NCBI GenBank assembly: GCA_028554645.1
Contig: JAQOOI010000028.1
Location: forward strand, 1 to 64,000
Reading direction: 5' to 3'
DNA: 64,000 nt
Source of the DNA: Omphalotus guepiniiformis
Lineage: Eukaryota; Basidiomycota; Agaricomycetes; Agaricales; Omphalotaceae
The notes beneath the pieces are model-generated. The model ran no database searches, was not told the DNA's origin, and saw only the letters and a program-made list of their open reading frames with translations. Below are positions 35,420 to 48,109 of this stretch, in pieces (position 1 is the first letter of the stretch; every line of letters starts with the position of its first letter). The translations under genes were made by a program, and so were the position numbers.

Positions 35420-37011
35420 ATGGGTATACTAGATCTAACTCTTGGACCACTTCTTGTTGGATTGACAATTAGCACCTTTCTATTTGGTGCAAGTACAGTG
35501 CAGGTCAGTGAACATTTCATAGATGGATGGCTATGACTATTGACTAAGAAATTTTCTGTAGATTTATCTGTATTGTTATTTATTCTCAAAGGATAGAGCT
35601 ACCTTCAAATTTCTGGTATCAAATTCCCCATATTCTGCTCACATATATATACTGAATGGTATTTATATGATTGTAGGCTATTTCTGCCTGGTTATTGTGT
35701 TCACCATTGATTTTCATTTTAGCATATTCACAAAGTTTCCTCACAGGCTTTTTGACATTGCACAGTGTATCTTGATTATTGATGGGGTGTATAGGGAATT
35801 AGTCACTCTTTTTGGCAACCTGGAAGTTCTACAGAAAATTCCAGTGGTGTTGTTTATATCACTTTTGATTGGTGGTTTACCTCCTCTGTTGAGTCGAACT
35901 TTCTTTCAAATCCGAGTAGGTGGCACTACCTACTTATCACTGCAATCACTCACAAAATTGTAATGTATAGGTCTGGAAGGCCATGGAGAGTAGAGCAATT
36001 GTATTTGTTCTTGCTATCCTTTCCATAGCTAATTGTGCTGGAAACTCTGTTGCATGCATTCTTGCAGTGCTTAACAAGAGCAATAATATACACACAATCC
36101 TACATCAACTCCATGGACTTATCAGTGCAGTATGTGTTTTATTTTACTGGCTGTTGTCTCTGAACTTATAAAATTGTGTAACAGATCTTGATTATTGGTA
36201 TAGTATATATACCTTTTTTATCTGCTAATACTTAATTCCTTTGTTGTAGGAGCTTTTCATGATCTTTTGATTACCACTGTCTTGATATCAAAGCTATGGA
36301 TACAACGTAAAACAGCTCTAAAAAGGTAAGATTGGCACTATTTTTTTCTTCTACTTATATTGAACATGAATGTGCTCCAGTACAGCCCATCTTCTTGACA
36401 TAATGATTGTGTGGACATTAGGTGTGTTGTAATCAGTTGTTGCTGCAAATTCTCTCTGACAGATTTTTCAGAGACTGGCTTGTTAACAAGGTATTTTTAT
36501 ATATAAGTTTTCAAGCATTCTAAATTCAACTGTCTTTAGTATTATTGCTATAGCAACAGTTGTATGCTTCTTAATCATGAATGACAACTGTAAGTAACTT
36601 GATTCTATACTAGATGCAATGAACACTTAGCTTAAACAACAGATGTTTGGGTGGCATTCTATATGATTACACCAAGAGGTTGGGATTTATGATTCTTGCA
36701 TAGAGTTTATCTAATTCAGATTTGTATCTAGTATTCACAAACTGCATGTTGGCCAGGTATGCTACTATGCTATACTCACTCAACATTAAGCCTGCACTAA
36801 CCTTTAACTTAGCCTTAACTCAAGAAAATTTCTCCAAAAAAGAGGCAGCATGAACCCAGTTATCACCCTTAATACAACCAGCAGCCTTGATAGGTCTGAG
36901 GACATTGCTACTGGAGGGTTTATGATCCCACAGGTCTGCCAAAATATTGAAATTCAGATGACTACTGTTGTTGAGGCAATGGAGGTAAGGTCATTTATGA
37001 ATATGCTATGA
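35420..37011 (+). CDS. DUF6534 membrane protein A
   Basis: DUF6534 proteins are a large basidiomycete family of about seven-helix membrane proteins of unknown function. The start MGILDLTLGPLLVGLTISTF continues as LFGASTVQ (helix 1), then an intron, IYLYCYFSKDRATFKFL, helix RLFDIAQCILIIDGVYRELV, LFISLLIGGLPPLLSRTFFQ (helix 4), IR, VWKAMESRAIVFVLAILSIA, then an intron-broken helix ILIIG-GAFHDLLITTVLIS, KLWIQRKTALKS and TAHLLDIMIVWTLETGLLTR. After these come IIAIATVVCFLIMNDN and VWVAFYMITPR, and a cytosolic tail with SRKFLQKRGSMNPVITLNTT that ends IEIQMTTVVEAMEVRSFMNM. The gene has about ten short introns and AT-rich codons. It is followed 575 bp later by its paralogue B in the same direction. 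The exon after the second intron is the least certain. Confidence 0.75.
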
Positions 37012-37585
37012 AAGGAACTTGATGGCTGGTTTTTGAAATAGGACTGTGCCAAAGAAGTTTAATGTTTTGTAGAAGCTCTTGATTTTAGTATTTGTTATGT
37101 TTGTACTTGAGTTGTGTAGGTTGGCATGAGATGTTCAGGATAGAATCTGGACTTCAATATATCCAGGATGTTTTAGTGCTAATGAATATATGATTAGGAG
37201 TTTGGTAGGAGCTATACCGTGACTGAAATTGATTCCAATCTAATACATATTTTGAAATTCTATCCTGTCCTTTTGCACTAGAGACTAAATCTCTCTCAAT
37301 ATAGCAAGCTGATCTACAAAATCATTACCATGCACTATCATCTGTTTGTCCAAGAGAAGTGTTTCAATAATGACAGAAACCTGATTAATTCTATACACTT
37401 GATGTACAATCAAACATCATGCTTTCCAACAGGTTAAATCAAAACAGCATTCAGGCTGTTTCCATCTGCATCTTCAGGGCCTATCAAGCATAGCCCTTTC
37501 ACTAGCTACTATGAATGATACATCAATACTTAATGTTCAGCATATATATAAAGGTTAAGGCAGGATCTAAACACTCTAGAGCATC
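37012..37585. other. Spacer between DUF6534 genes A and B; left edge of the inverted repeat
   Basis: The strong similarity to the inverted copy (49716-49970) begins at about 37345 (GTGTTTCAATAATGACAGAAACCTGAT) and runs through the B promoter. Weaker similarity, AGGATAGAATCTGGACTTC at about 37137, also has a counterpart downstream of gene D. Confidence 0.6.
37543..37553 (+). promoter_or_regulatory. TATA box of DUF6534 gene B
   Basis: TATATATAAAG about 35-45 bp before the ATG at 37586. The inverted copy C has CATATATAAAGG at the matching place. Confidence 0.5.
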
Positions 37586-39207
37586 ATGGCTCTCTTGAAT
37601 GTCACTCTTGGGTCATTTCTCATTGGGTTTACAGTTAGTATTTTTCTTTTTGGTGTAACTACAGTACAGGTAAGTGATTATTGCATCTTATAAGATCTCC
37701 AGTTCTTGAATGTCTGCTCTCTAGACTTACCTGTATCTCCACTACTTTCCACATGATGGAAGAATTCTCAAATTATTGGTGAAATTTGTCTACCTCCATA
37801 TTGAATTCTCATTTATATATCTTTATTTGAGGTTATATGTATCTGGTATGTCACAGGAGTTTCTTTCTATCATAGGCTATCATTTATCATTGTTCTTATA
37901 GGCTTGTGGAACTAATCCATGCAATCCTAATCACAGTAGGGATCTACCAAGACCTTGTCAATCTTTTTGGCAATCCAGAAGTATTCATCAAATTGCCAAA
38001 AGTTATGTACATTGCAATTATCTTTGGTGGACTTCCGGCATTGCTCAGTCAAGGGTTTTTTATCTTCAGGGTATGTCACTTCTACTCACCACATAACTAG
38101 CCTTATCATCTTTGTGATATAGATATGGAAATTTACTGGTAGTAAAGCAATTATGCTTATTCTTGGGGTTCTTTCTTTTATCCGTTTTGTGGGGAATTTT
38201 GTTGCTAGTGTTATGGGTGCTAGTCTCACAGATAAACTGGATCTTGAGAATATCATCAGCAGAGTTGATGGGTTTGTTACTGCAGTATGTATTCCATTCT
38301 ATTTTAATTCAATTCATTCTCAACTCATTCATCTTATAGAGCCTGATTGTTGGTTTGAGTCATTATACTCATTCATCCTAGCAGTTACTCACTACCAATG
38401 CCTTTCTTTAGGGGCAGTAGTAGATATTTTTATCACCTTGATCCTAGCAGCAAAGTTGTTCAAGCAAAGGAAGACTGCTTTGAAGAGGTAAAGTCTACAT
38501 CAATCAAATTTCATATGGTACTACTGAACTAAAAACATATTAGTACAGCTCAGCTTCTTGATATCATGATTCTATGGACTGTAGGTATGTGATTTATTTC
38601 CTTTTAATGTTCAATAAAACAAGTCTTGACTTACATTTTCAGAGAGTGGAATTTTGACAAGGTACATTTTATTCTACATTTTCTAGTTTTCCATTCATTG
38701 ATGAAACGTACTCCAGTGTGACTGCTATCACTATAGTTATTTGCTTCTTAACTATGAAAAATACATGTAGGAAACACAGTTGTTAAGTATAACCATACTG
38801 ATATCCCAAAACTAACCAATTTCTTTAGTTGTCTGGATGGGAATATACATAGTCTCACCAAGAGGTAAGTTGAAAGACTCCATCCATAATTCTTTTTCTT
38901 TTTTTGAACTAAAATCTTCTTTCTAGTCATTGCAAACTGTCTCTTAGCAACGCAAGTCTACTTCTTCCGGTACTCTAATCTTTTCTATTTATACTTACAA
39001 CACATACCATGAATCTCCAGGCTCAATTCACGTAAAGCTCTTCAAGAGAACAATCTCAAGAACCCTGTGATAGCTCTTGGATCAAATTACCTTGCCAGTG
39101 ATAGATCTGTGGTGGTGGATGGGGGTACCCTTGAGAGACAGAAAAATATTGAGATTGAGATAAAGAGGGTTGTTCAGACTGAGATGGATAAAGGGCAGGG
39201 AGGCTGA
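37586..39207 (+). CDS. DUF6534 membrane protein B
   Basis: Same seven-helix family as A. In order: MALLNVTLGSFLIGFTVSIF and LFGVTTVQ; TYLYLHYFPHDGRILKLL; LVELIHAILITVGIYQDLVN with LFGNPEVFIKLPKV; MYIAIIFGGLPALLSQGFFI (helix); IWKFTGSKAIMLILGVLSFI; RFVGNFVASVMG; DLENIISRVDGFVTA; then SLIVG-AVVDIFITLILAAKLFK and QRKTALKR. Next are TAQLLDIMILWTVESGILTR, VTAITIVICFLTMKN, VWMGIYIVSPR and VIANCLLAT. The cytosolic tail has SRKALQENNLKNPVIALGSN, YLASDRSVVVDGGTLERQ and a charged end, VVQTEMDKGQGG. All the coding pieces stay open, in contrast to its inverted copy C. About ten introns, AT-rich codons. Function unknown; the tail after the last helix suits a cytosolic docking segment. Confidence 0.78.
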
Positions 39208-42137
39208 TGTATCCTGGTACTGTGTGGTTGGTACTTAGTTGGTATTTAATGTTGAATGCTCAATTGTTGATAAGTTATTCACTCACCCTTACTTACCTAC
39301 TTCAAGTTACTCTACATACCGCTTCTCCGAAACCACCCTTTCATCACCTTGTGTCATGGTCTGGCTGCTACTGTTTCTCCTTTCATCGTCGAGACTTCCG
39401 AAGCTTCCGAAGGTTTTCACTGAATGCTTGACCTGAAAACTTCATCTGACTAAGTAAGTAAGGTTAAAAAGACCCGGAACGGGCCTATGTCCTACTTACC
39501 TCAACTTACTGATTGCCCTCATTTAATGCTAAGCTCCCTCCGAGTCTGCTGTCCAGCTGCTTCATCAACCAATAGTCCGTTTTCATCCATCTGTGTGGTT
39601 TCGAATCGGGTCGCGTTGATTTACGTCGTGTTCAACAGTGTTGTGTTGCGCTTAGGCGGAAGAGCCTGAGGGAGGGGGCGAGGGGTTAGGATGCCATGGA
39701 ATGTAGTACATACTATATACGACTCGGAGGTCCCTATCCGTTTGTCTTTGAGTATAAGCAGCTTGAAGATATGTCACCCAGGCCTTCCGCAATCCTGACT
39801 GCAGTTTGAATCTCACCTACCCGTCGTCGACTCGGAGTCCCCGTTCGAGTCTCCAGGCCCGGAGGACAGTACCTGCCCCATTTCGTGTCTCCCGGAGTTG
39901 TCCAGTGGACTCTCAGACGGCTCGTTCGGGGGACTTTGTTCTGCTTTTGTACTGGATACACCTTGACATGTTTGAGTCCGAGTTTTTGAGTTCAACTTCA
40001 TGTGCATACACTGTTACACGTTGTATGTGGAGTGGGAGTAGAAGTTAATACAATAAGTATTGAGATTGTTGTTGTCAATATATTGAAGACCAATCAGGTC
40101 CAACTCATGGTGCGGTGGGAATATGTACTGTACTACATAGTTATTTCGTTGCCAACTTGAATGCTTCGGAATCGTTTTCTTGCTTCTTTACTTTCGGGCC
40201 GCCTGCCCCTGTTCGGTTCATCAAATCTCTTCGTAGGTTGGAATTGGAATTGGGATTGGGATTGAGATTTATGATTTGGATGGGTGGGTGAAGCAGGTTC
40301 TGTGACATATGATGGCGGTCGAGTCGAGGGTTGCCATCAATAATATTGTATGTAAGTATACCAAAACCCAACATCCCTCACTGCTGGCCAGACTCGTCGC
40401 TCTCGTGAGGTCGTTTCCATGACGGGGACGTCGACACCCGACACCCCACACACTGCACTGCATCTATGTACCCCATAGTAATACCATACTTACGAGACCC
40501 TTAGGGACCCTTCGTTCATCCCGGAGCGTTTATGTATGCCTCGAGTCCGATGTGCCGCACATATACTACTATATATTCAATATTGCAGTTACTTACTTAC
40601 CTCAGACGGCCAGTTGGCAGTAGACCCTATCGACCCTATCCCCCCCCCCCCAAGCCACCTCGATAGTTGGAATTTGTTCCATCGTTTTACGATGCTGATC
40701 ATCGAGTGCTGTGCGCCCCCGTACAACCCGCTCTCGTGAGTCGTGAGTCGGAGTTGTTTCCATGACGGGGACGTCGACGCCCCACACACTGCACTGCATT
40801 TACAGTATGTACCCCGTACGGCGTACTATATATACGAGAAGGGACCCTTCGTTCATCCCGGAGGCTGCGTTTATGTATGACGAGAGTCCGATATACCGCA
40901 TATATTGTTACTTACCTTAGACCCTATCGACCCTATCCCCAAGCCACCTCAAAGCGGGTTCCATCGTTCCATCTTTTTACGCTGCTGATCATCGAGCTCG
41001 AGTGCCGTGCACCCCCGTACAACCCGCACCCGGAGACTCCGCTGCCTCCTCAAACACTGTGAGTCGGAATTTTGCAAGGAGTTGTAATGGCATATGTATC
41101 AATCAATCAATCGATAACGTACTTTCCGTGCAAGCGCTCTGCGACTGCTAGGGTGGGTGGAGAGCTCAGAGTGGGTGGGGTTGGGTTGCTAAGTACCACG
41201 TCGATCCGTTGATCCTGAGGTTGAGTGAGAGTCTGAGCTCGAGGCGGATATTTATGTATGTACTCAATAAGTAAGGAAATAAGTAGCATCGCAACGATTC
41301 ATTCACTTACCTTACCTTAGCTACGTGATATCTGTTTTCAAGTTCCTGCCCTCCAGGGCCCACTGCCGTTTCATAGCTTTTCATCCACATACCCATACCC
41401 AGCCATACCCTTCAACTTCCAGCGTTGCTGCGTTTCATCCATTCATCGGACATTCTGCATTCGCTAGGAAGTAAGTACGCGCTCGGGCATCAAAATTCAC
41501 ATCAGCCCAAGACTAATACCTGCGCGGTCCCAGGCAGTCTCCGACTCTCCACTGTGCGGCAGTCGTTGATTCAAGTATGAATAGCATCTCCCGCCCGGTA
41601 TTACCGTTTCTCCATCATCTTCGACGCTCGAAGGCTTGCATTGATATGATGTCCCATCTGTAGGATGAGCGCACATAAGTATGTACATATGCAGATAGAT
41701 GGATAGCACCGCACCCTCACTGATACGGTCCAACCGGTCATCAATACCAAAAAAACCACATGGCACACACACAAGGAAAAATATAATTTTTTTCAAATCC
41801 ACACACGGATCACCCTGACCCTTCGGCCAGGGTTCAAATTTGCAAACGTTCACCAATATTCATCAAATCAATTTAATTCTCCGCTTAGTAATTATACCGT
41901 ACCGCGTTTTCGTTATCCTATTTACATTTATTTACTTTTCCACCATCTTCGTTCCTTTGCATCAAAGCAATTTTGCAGCCTTGCGACTGTCCGTTCACTC
42001 GTTGCGTTTGCGTGCTGTTCGACCGTTGCGTCGAGAAAGGTAGAGCGTGTAGAGCGTGTAGAGCGTGCAGAGCACTGAAGAAAGTCCTGGACGATAGATA
42101 GGCTGGCGCCATAACGAAAACGCAGAAGAAGAAAAAG
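39208..42137. other. Spacer, left part: repeats, no gene seen
   Basis: Between the left arm of the inverted repeat and the large low-complexity gene. It holds a 343-bp direct duplication (listed separately), many GTAAGTAAGTAA-like and CTTACTTACCT tracts, and pyrimidine-rich DNA before the gene. GC content is higher than in the arms. Short minus frames at 39734-39961 and 41497-41856 have no recognisable features. Confidence 0.45.
40390..41065. repeat. Direct duplication, about 343 bp period
   Basis: Unit 1 from about 40390 and unit 2 from about 40735 both contain, in the same order, GTTTCCATGACGGGGACGTC (40413 and 40756), CCCCACACACTGCACTGCAT, GGGACCCTTCGTTCATCCCG, GTTTATGTATG, GACCCTATCGACCCTATCCC, AAGCCACCTC, GCTGATCATCGAG and CCCCCGTACAACCCGC. 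Differences are small indels, including a longer C run in unit 1. Confidence 0.85.
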
Positions 42138-45100
42138 ATGAACAGTCCAAGTCTACTCGAATCATTCCCAGTTCCACCTTCGTTCATACCTCCCTCACCT
42201 AACCCCAACAACAACAACCCCAACATCTCTTCTCTACCTCATCCTCATACTCCTCACACCTACACCCACCCTTACCCGTACCCCTACAACCCGCCCCACC
42301 CGCACCCGCACCCGCATGCACAAACACTTCATCCTAGTACCACCAGCCCGAGCACCTCACCCCCACCTCATTCCTCTCCGCCGCCTCCGCCTTCAAACCC
42401 ACCCCCATCCAAACCACCTTCAACACCTCTCCCTCCAATCCCAGGTTCATCAAAAGTACCTCCACACGATGCCCCAAACTCAAGCTCGAGTCCCCCTCAT
42501 GGTCGTTCCGTAGGCTCAGGTCCGCGTCCCAGGACGTTAACACCACGAAGACCTCTCTCACTCTCTCTAAACGGTACCAACACCAACCCCGCCGATAAAC
42601 GAACGAGTATCGAGTCCCAAGGTACTAAAACCAACAGTACCTACGGAGCCTACGGTGGGATTCTTCTAGAAGAAGAACCTGAAATTCAGTTAACGCGTAT
42701 GCGTTTATCGATTTCACCTATGCCTCCTTCTGATACTGAAGACGAACTCGGGTTTGGGTTCGGTGGTGGTGCCGGTGGTGGGGTTGAAGATATTGATAAT
42801 GTTTTACTACTTGCTGCGAAGAGGAGGATTTCAGCTACTGGGTCGCTGCGGAGTGTTGCTAGTAACACTAGTGGGTTTGGGAGTGTGTTTGGTGTGGGTG
42901 GGGTTAGTGCGAGTGCGAGTGTTAGTCCGAAATCGGCGATGAAGAGGATTAAATCGCCTCCTCCTACGTCGTTCAATTACCCTCTTCCTGGTTCTCCCTC
43001 GAATTCGAGGCCGAATTCGCATCCGCATTCGTTAACGGCGCGTCTTTCGGATGTTTCGATGAGCGATTTACCGCCTGCTGATGAGGATGAGGATGACCTT
43101 CCCAATCCTCATCCCGCCGCTAACGCTAACGCTACTCTCCCGCTCAAACCGAGTTTGAAAAGGAAGAAACGAATTTCAGCGGGGGATGTTGCTGTTGCTT
43201 TACCTATTTCACCTATTCCGAGTCCTAACTCCAAGTCCAACTCTAACGCCAACACTAGCACTAACTCTCTCCTCCGAGACGACGACGTGTCAACTTCGAA
43301 CTCTGTACCCATTCCCAACCCCAGCACCAGCACGGTGTTAACACCAGACAATTTCGAGTTCCTACATGACTCGCCTTTGGCCTCGCCTTTGCATGCTGAG
43401 CATGCAGAGCAAGCAGAGCACGAAGAACTCTCGAACTCACCTCCGAATCTTATTTCAATCCATCGACATCTACGTTCAACGAGGAGTAAAAGTAGATCAC
43501 ATCGTGATCGTTTGGCTTCTGCTTCTGTTGCCGCATCTGCATCTGCTTCGTCATCTACACCAACACCAACACCTACTACACCCACTTCCACTTCACCCCC
43601 ACCTCCCTTGCCTTCGTCAGCTCCGTCAGCTATGTCAGCTTCGTCAGCTTCGTCAGCTGAGCACCTGCACTCGCCCCCTAGAATTCCCTCACCTGATATC
43701 GAGACTCTACTCTCACATACCCCACGTCCGACGCGGTCAAGGACACGGACAAGGACGCCTTCGCGTAGCGCGCGGGGTCGGGATCGTGGTCGGTCTTCGC
43801 TCGCTGCCAGCACTGGCGGCGGGAGTGGAACAGGGAGTTCGAACGGTGATGATACATCAACACGTTCGGCTTCGGTTTCGGCTGAGACGTTTGGTGGGAG
43901 AGGAAGAGGAAGAGGGAGAGGAGGGGTTGTGTTTCCTCGACAGGGTGGACCTAGGTCGCACTCGAGAGAGGGGTCGGGTTCGAGGGAGAGGGAGAGGGAG
44001 GGTGAACGTGTACGTGGGCGGTTACGTGGTGAGGCTGATCTTGGTGAGTTTGGTGGTGGTGGTGGGGTATATGCGTTTCGTGGGGAGGGAGGACGAGGAC
44101 GGGGACGGGGAGAGGGAGAAGATAGAGAAGGGGAAGGAGGGGATAGAGAAGGGGAAGAGGAGGAAGGAGAGGAAGGAGAAGGAGAAGGAGGAAATGATTC
44201 TGATTCGAGTTTGGATTTACATACGCCTTTACCGTGAGTGTTTTTTGTGTGTTTTTCTTCTTTTATGTCTTCTTTTTTCGTGTTATTTTGTTTGTTTCAT
44301 AATCCTCTACATTTCCCAATCATCAGTTCCTAATTCCTAAAGCCTATTCTATCGCGCATATACATGCATATATACCCTTTTTTTGTTATTATTTTTTTAT
44401 GTGTTTCGTTTATGTATGGGTATGGCGGGAGAAGGTTACGTGGCGCCGCCACCGCCACCCGCCCACTCTTCCTCCTTCCCTCTCTCCTTCTTCCCTTCCT
44501 CCTTCCTCCCATTCCCCTCCTATCTTCCTTCCTCCCCAACACAACTGACACCCATCTCTACCTACAGACACCTAATGCTGCGCGACGGCGTCCTCTCGCC
44601 CAACTCTAAATTACTCCCTACTGGACTAGGAGGACTCGGAGGGGTAGGTATGGGTGGATATGGATCTGTTGATTCGCTTGTTTCTGTTGCGAATGGCGGT
44701 GGTGGAGGGGTTGCGGGAGAGATGGTGAGACCTGGGAGTATGTTGAGTGTTTTGTCGAATGGTGGGTTTTTTTGAATTTTTTGATTGGGGGGTGTGGTTT
44801 GTTTTGTGGTTCTTTTTGTGTGTGTTGTGTTTTTTTTGGGGGGAAGGGGGAGACGTGGTGTGGTTGATGGAACCCCAGGATCCCAGGATTCCGGGATACC
44901 ATTTGTTGTTTGTTTGGATTGATTGGTTGGGATCAATGCGCGCACGCTTTTGGGGGGAATATAGACCGTTTCTGCTATCTATCTATTCTGTTTGGACCAT
45001 CTGTCAGATGTCTTTGATGCGTGGACACGAATATGGATATGGATATGGGAATGGGAATGGAAATCCTATGTACACTACGGGCGAGGAAGTGCTGTGGTGG

Positions 45101-47105
45101 CATGACAGCGACAGCGACGTGGCGTGGCGTGTTGTTGCAGAGACAGAAAGCGACGATCCCCCTTGCTTGGGTTCATTGCATCGTGGAGGGAAACGAGATT
45201 TGGATTGGATTGATTTGGGTTTTGATTGATTATCTTGTGGTGTTGATTGCGGCTTGACGTGTCGGAGGTGTGATGGAGATTGTGGGGAGGACGAGGACGA
45301 GGACTGCGCCGACTGATTTTTTTTTCTGTTTCTTTCTTTCTTTTTCAACTACGGCATAACATGACCGCTAACACCTTCCCTCTACACAGACTCGGTGCAA
45401 ACCCGTTCAGGACTCTGGAAAGACACGCGCGATACGACTTCGCGACGATTGAGGCATAAAGATGGCAAGTTGTTGAGGGGTGGGATTGGTCTTACGACTG
45501 GGTTGGGGTGGAGTGATAGGTATGGGGTTTTATCGAAATCATGGGGTTGAGTGCTGATTTGGTGGTTCTTTTTATAGTGAAGACGAAGACGCACCATCCC
45601 CACTTACACGTCGTCTTTCGGCTCTTACTCTCTCAAGGAGTAACTCGCTCGCTTCGCTTCGCACGCAACAACACCAACAGCAGTCGAGATCGAAATCGAA
45701 ATCGTTTGGGAATCTCCGGAGTTCCACTTCTCGTATTGGCAGTGCTAGTGCTAGTGCTAGTACGAGTGAATTTGGAGAATTGGATGATACGTTTCATTCG
45801 TTCCGCGGGAAAGGAAAAGCGAGGAATAATACTTATGGGTATGGGTATGGGTCTATGCCTACTACTCCCGTTCCGGTTTCGCCGCCTGTTGAGGTTTCGG
45901 TACCTCCGTTGCCGCCTCCTACTTCTTGGTCTGGGAGGACGTACTCTGCGAGTCAGAGGAGTAGTGCTGGGTCGACTACTAGTCTTGCGGTGTCTATACC
46001 GAATTCTGATGTGGGGGTGGGGGTGGGTAGTGTGCGTGCTCCGAGTAGGACTAGGACCAAGGCTTCTGGGTCTGGGTCTGGGTCTATGACGGGTGCGATG
46101 GGTGCGACTAGGATGACGAGGTCTGTTTCTGAAGCGTCGACGTCGACTTCGATGTCAATTTCGACTTCACATTCGACGTCGACTTCGATTTACTCCCACC
46201 ACTCGCATTCGCAACATCAATATCAATATCAATCCCAGGATGAGTATCCGTATAATGGGCTTACGCTTACGCCTTCGAGTACTGCTTCTTCTGTTTCGAT
46301 ACCGTTGCCTGTTACGCCTAGGGATTATGATGATGGTGATGGTGGTGTTCCAACAGGGTTAGGGGAGGGTGGTGAGAATGAGAATGAGAATGAGGGGGGT
46401 GTTGGTGCGAAGACGCCTACGAGAGGGCAGGGGCAGAGGAAAGGGAGTTTTGGGATGGGGGTTGATGTTGATAAGAATAAGGTTTTGCCGCCTTTGCCTA
46501 ATCCTAGGACTGGGAGTATTAGGAGACCTGGGGTTGGGGCGGCTGGGAGTGGTGGTTTGAGGCAGGCGAGGCAGTCGGCGTCGGCTTCTGTGGAGGAGTT
46601 TACGACGACGAGTTCGACGAAGAGCACGACTACGACTGGGATAACTTATGTTCCTGCTGTACCCTCCCTCCCCTCACACCCGAATTCGAGTTCAACAACG
46701 CATTTACCGAGACAACTTCAATTGCCGAGGTTGTCTAGTACGCATGGGTTGAATCAATCCACGGTGGGGATGAATACGAAAGGACAAGTACCTGTACCTG
46801 TACCTGTACCTAAACGAAGTCTTTCGAGTTCTAGTTCTGGGAGTAGGTTGAGGTTACCTAGTGGAGTTGGTGTTGCTAGGTCTGCGCCTGGGACGCCTGT
46901 GGGTGTGCCGAGTGTACCTGGTTTACCCGGTGGGCATGGGCAGTCGACGACGACGGGCACGGGCAAGCCTCAGCCGCAGTTACAGCCGAGGTTGAAACCT
47001 AGGACTGGGACTGGGATGGTTTATAGGTCTACGTCTGGGACTGGGACTGGGAATGGGAATGGGACGAGGATGCCTGTTCCTGTTTCTAGGGGTTCGGGGA
47101 GGTGA
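42138..47105 (+). CDS. Large low-complexity Ser/Pro/Gly-rich protein, unknown function
   Basis: Four exons are seen: 42138 to about 44233, about 44569-44760, about 45391-45519 and about 45579-47105, roughly 1,300 residues. The N-terminus is Pro/His/Asn-rich (SFPVPPSFIPPSPNPNNNNP, HPHPHPH). Ordered patches carry the likely conserved core: EEEPEIQLTRMRLSISPMPP with SDTEDELGF; LLAAKRRISATGSLRSVAS; LMLRDGVLSPNSKLLP with VRPGSMLSVLSN; and DSVQTRSGLWKDTRDTTSRR with GIGLTTGLGWSDSEDEDAPS and PLTRRLSALTLSRSNSLAS. Exon 1 ends in an Arg/Gly then Glu/Gly repeat. The last exon is Ser/Thr/Gly-rich with PVPVPVP runs. No enzyme domain, signal or membrane segment is seen. The patches with SDSEDEDAPSPLTRRLS look like phosphorylated linear motifs of a scaffold protein (inference). 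GGAG-GTGAGC at 47102 could be one more donor leading to an exon at about 47245. Confidence 0.72.
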
Positions 47106-48109
47106 GCGTGGTGGGAGGCGGTGGGAGTGAGAGGCGGGGGCGTGGGTGGGGAGGGGAGAGGGTGAGAGGGTGAGGGTGCCAAGGACGATGGACGGACGTC
47201 GGGGGTTAGGTAGGTTTTTTTTCTTGTTTGTTTTTTGTTATAGGCGTCGCTCACGAGAGTTGTTCGTAGATCTCGATGTCGATGTCGATGTGACGAGCTT
47301 CACTATGGTTATCACTATCTCTATCCCCGGAACATCTCATCCAATAGATACAAGATACAAGTTCTATGATATTTTATACCCCTTCCCCTTCCAATTCGCA
47401 TTCGCATTCTCTCCCATTGGTACTAGCTAGATGCTGATTTCTAGTCTCTTTCTCGTTCTGGTTACCCGTACCCGCTCCTTTTGACCTCTGTGTTTCGTGG
47501 ATACCCCCCCACTCACCCACCCCCACCCCCACGTTCGTGTCTACAGTTTCCTACTCTCATTTCACTTCGTTTCGGTTTGTGTGTAGTTCAAGTTCCCGTT
47601 CCCGTTCCCGTTGTCTTGTTGTTCTATTACCCCCTCCTGCGCCTACCCTCCTATCACTACCCTTCTATGCCTACACCTACCTTCCCTGCTCTTTCGAGTG
47701 TTATACCACACCTACGACCCCACGACTATAGCTACCTACCTACCCCCACTCTCACTCTCTCTTGTACATTTTTTTTTGTTGATTGATTGTTCTTGCGAGA
47801 TATGGATTCGGATTTTGGATTTTGGATTGCAATTGGAATGTGGATTGTGGATTGGATCACACAGTTCTAGTTACGCGTATGCATGCCTTTACACATTTAC
47901 ATAAAATAGTCTCAGTTTTGATGTTGCATTTTTTGGAATTCATTGGAATCTTTTTTTGGAATTTTTGACTCACTCGTTCTCGTTACATTAAGATAGAGGA
48001 ATAGACCAGGATATTTACTACGTGAGTGATGAGTTATCAAGTCGGACAAGCATTCAATGCTCAATGTTAAATAACAATCAAATACTAACCACAAAACTAG
48101 TACTAGGAT
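47106..48109. other. Spacer, right part: 3' region of the low-complexity gene
   Basis: Pyrimidine-rich tracts, GATGTCGATGTC repeats near 47275-47295 and GGATTTTGGATT repeats near 47810-47850. No further gene is recognised. AT-rich sequence and the inverted-repeat arm begin at about 48.1 kb. Confidence 0.45.

Larger units (their letters stand above)
37345..39215 (+). repeat. Left arm of inverted repeat (contains DUF6534 gene B)
   Basis: About 1.87 kb matching the reverse complement of about 48110-49970. Exons, introns and promoter correspond position by position. The match extends just past the stop codon (GGGCAGGGAGGCTGATGTATCC is present in both arms). Confidence 0.85.

Noticed and set aside
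42831..43813. Long open minus and alternative plus frames over the low-complexity gene (for example 234 codons at 43109-43813, 324 codons at 43366-44340)
   Set aside because: They mirror repeat-biased triplets of the plus-strand gene; the chosen frame links to downstream exons through good splice sites and carries the ordered motifs.
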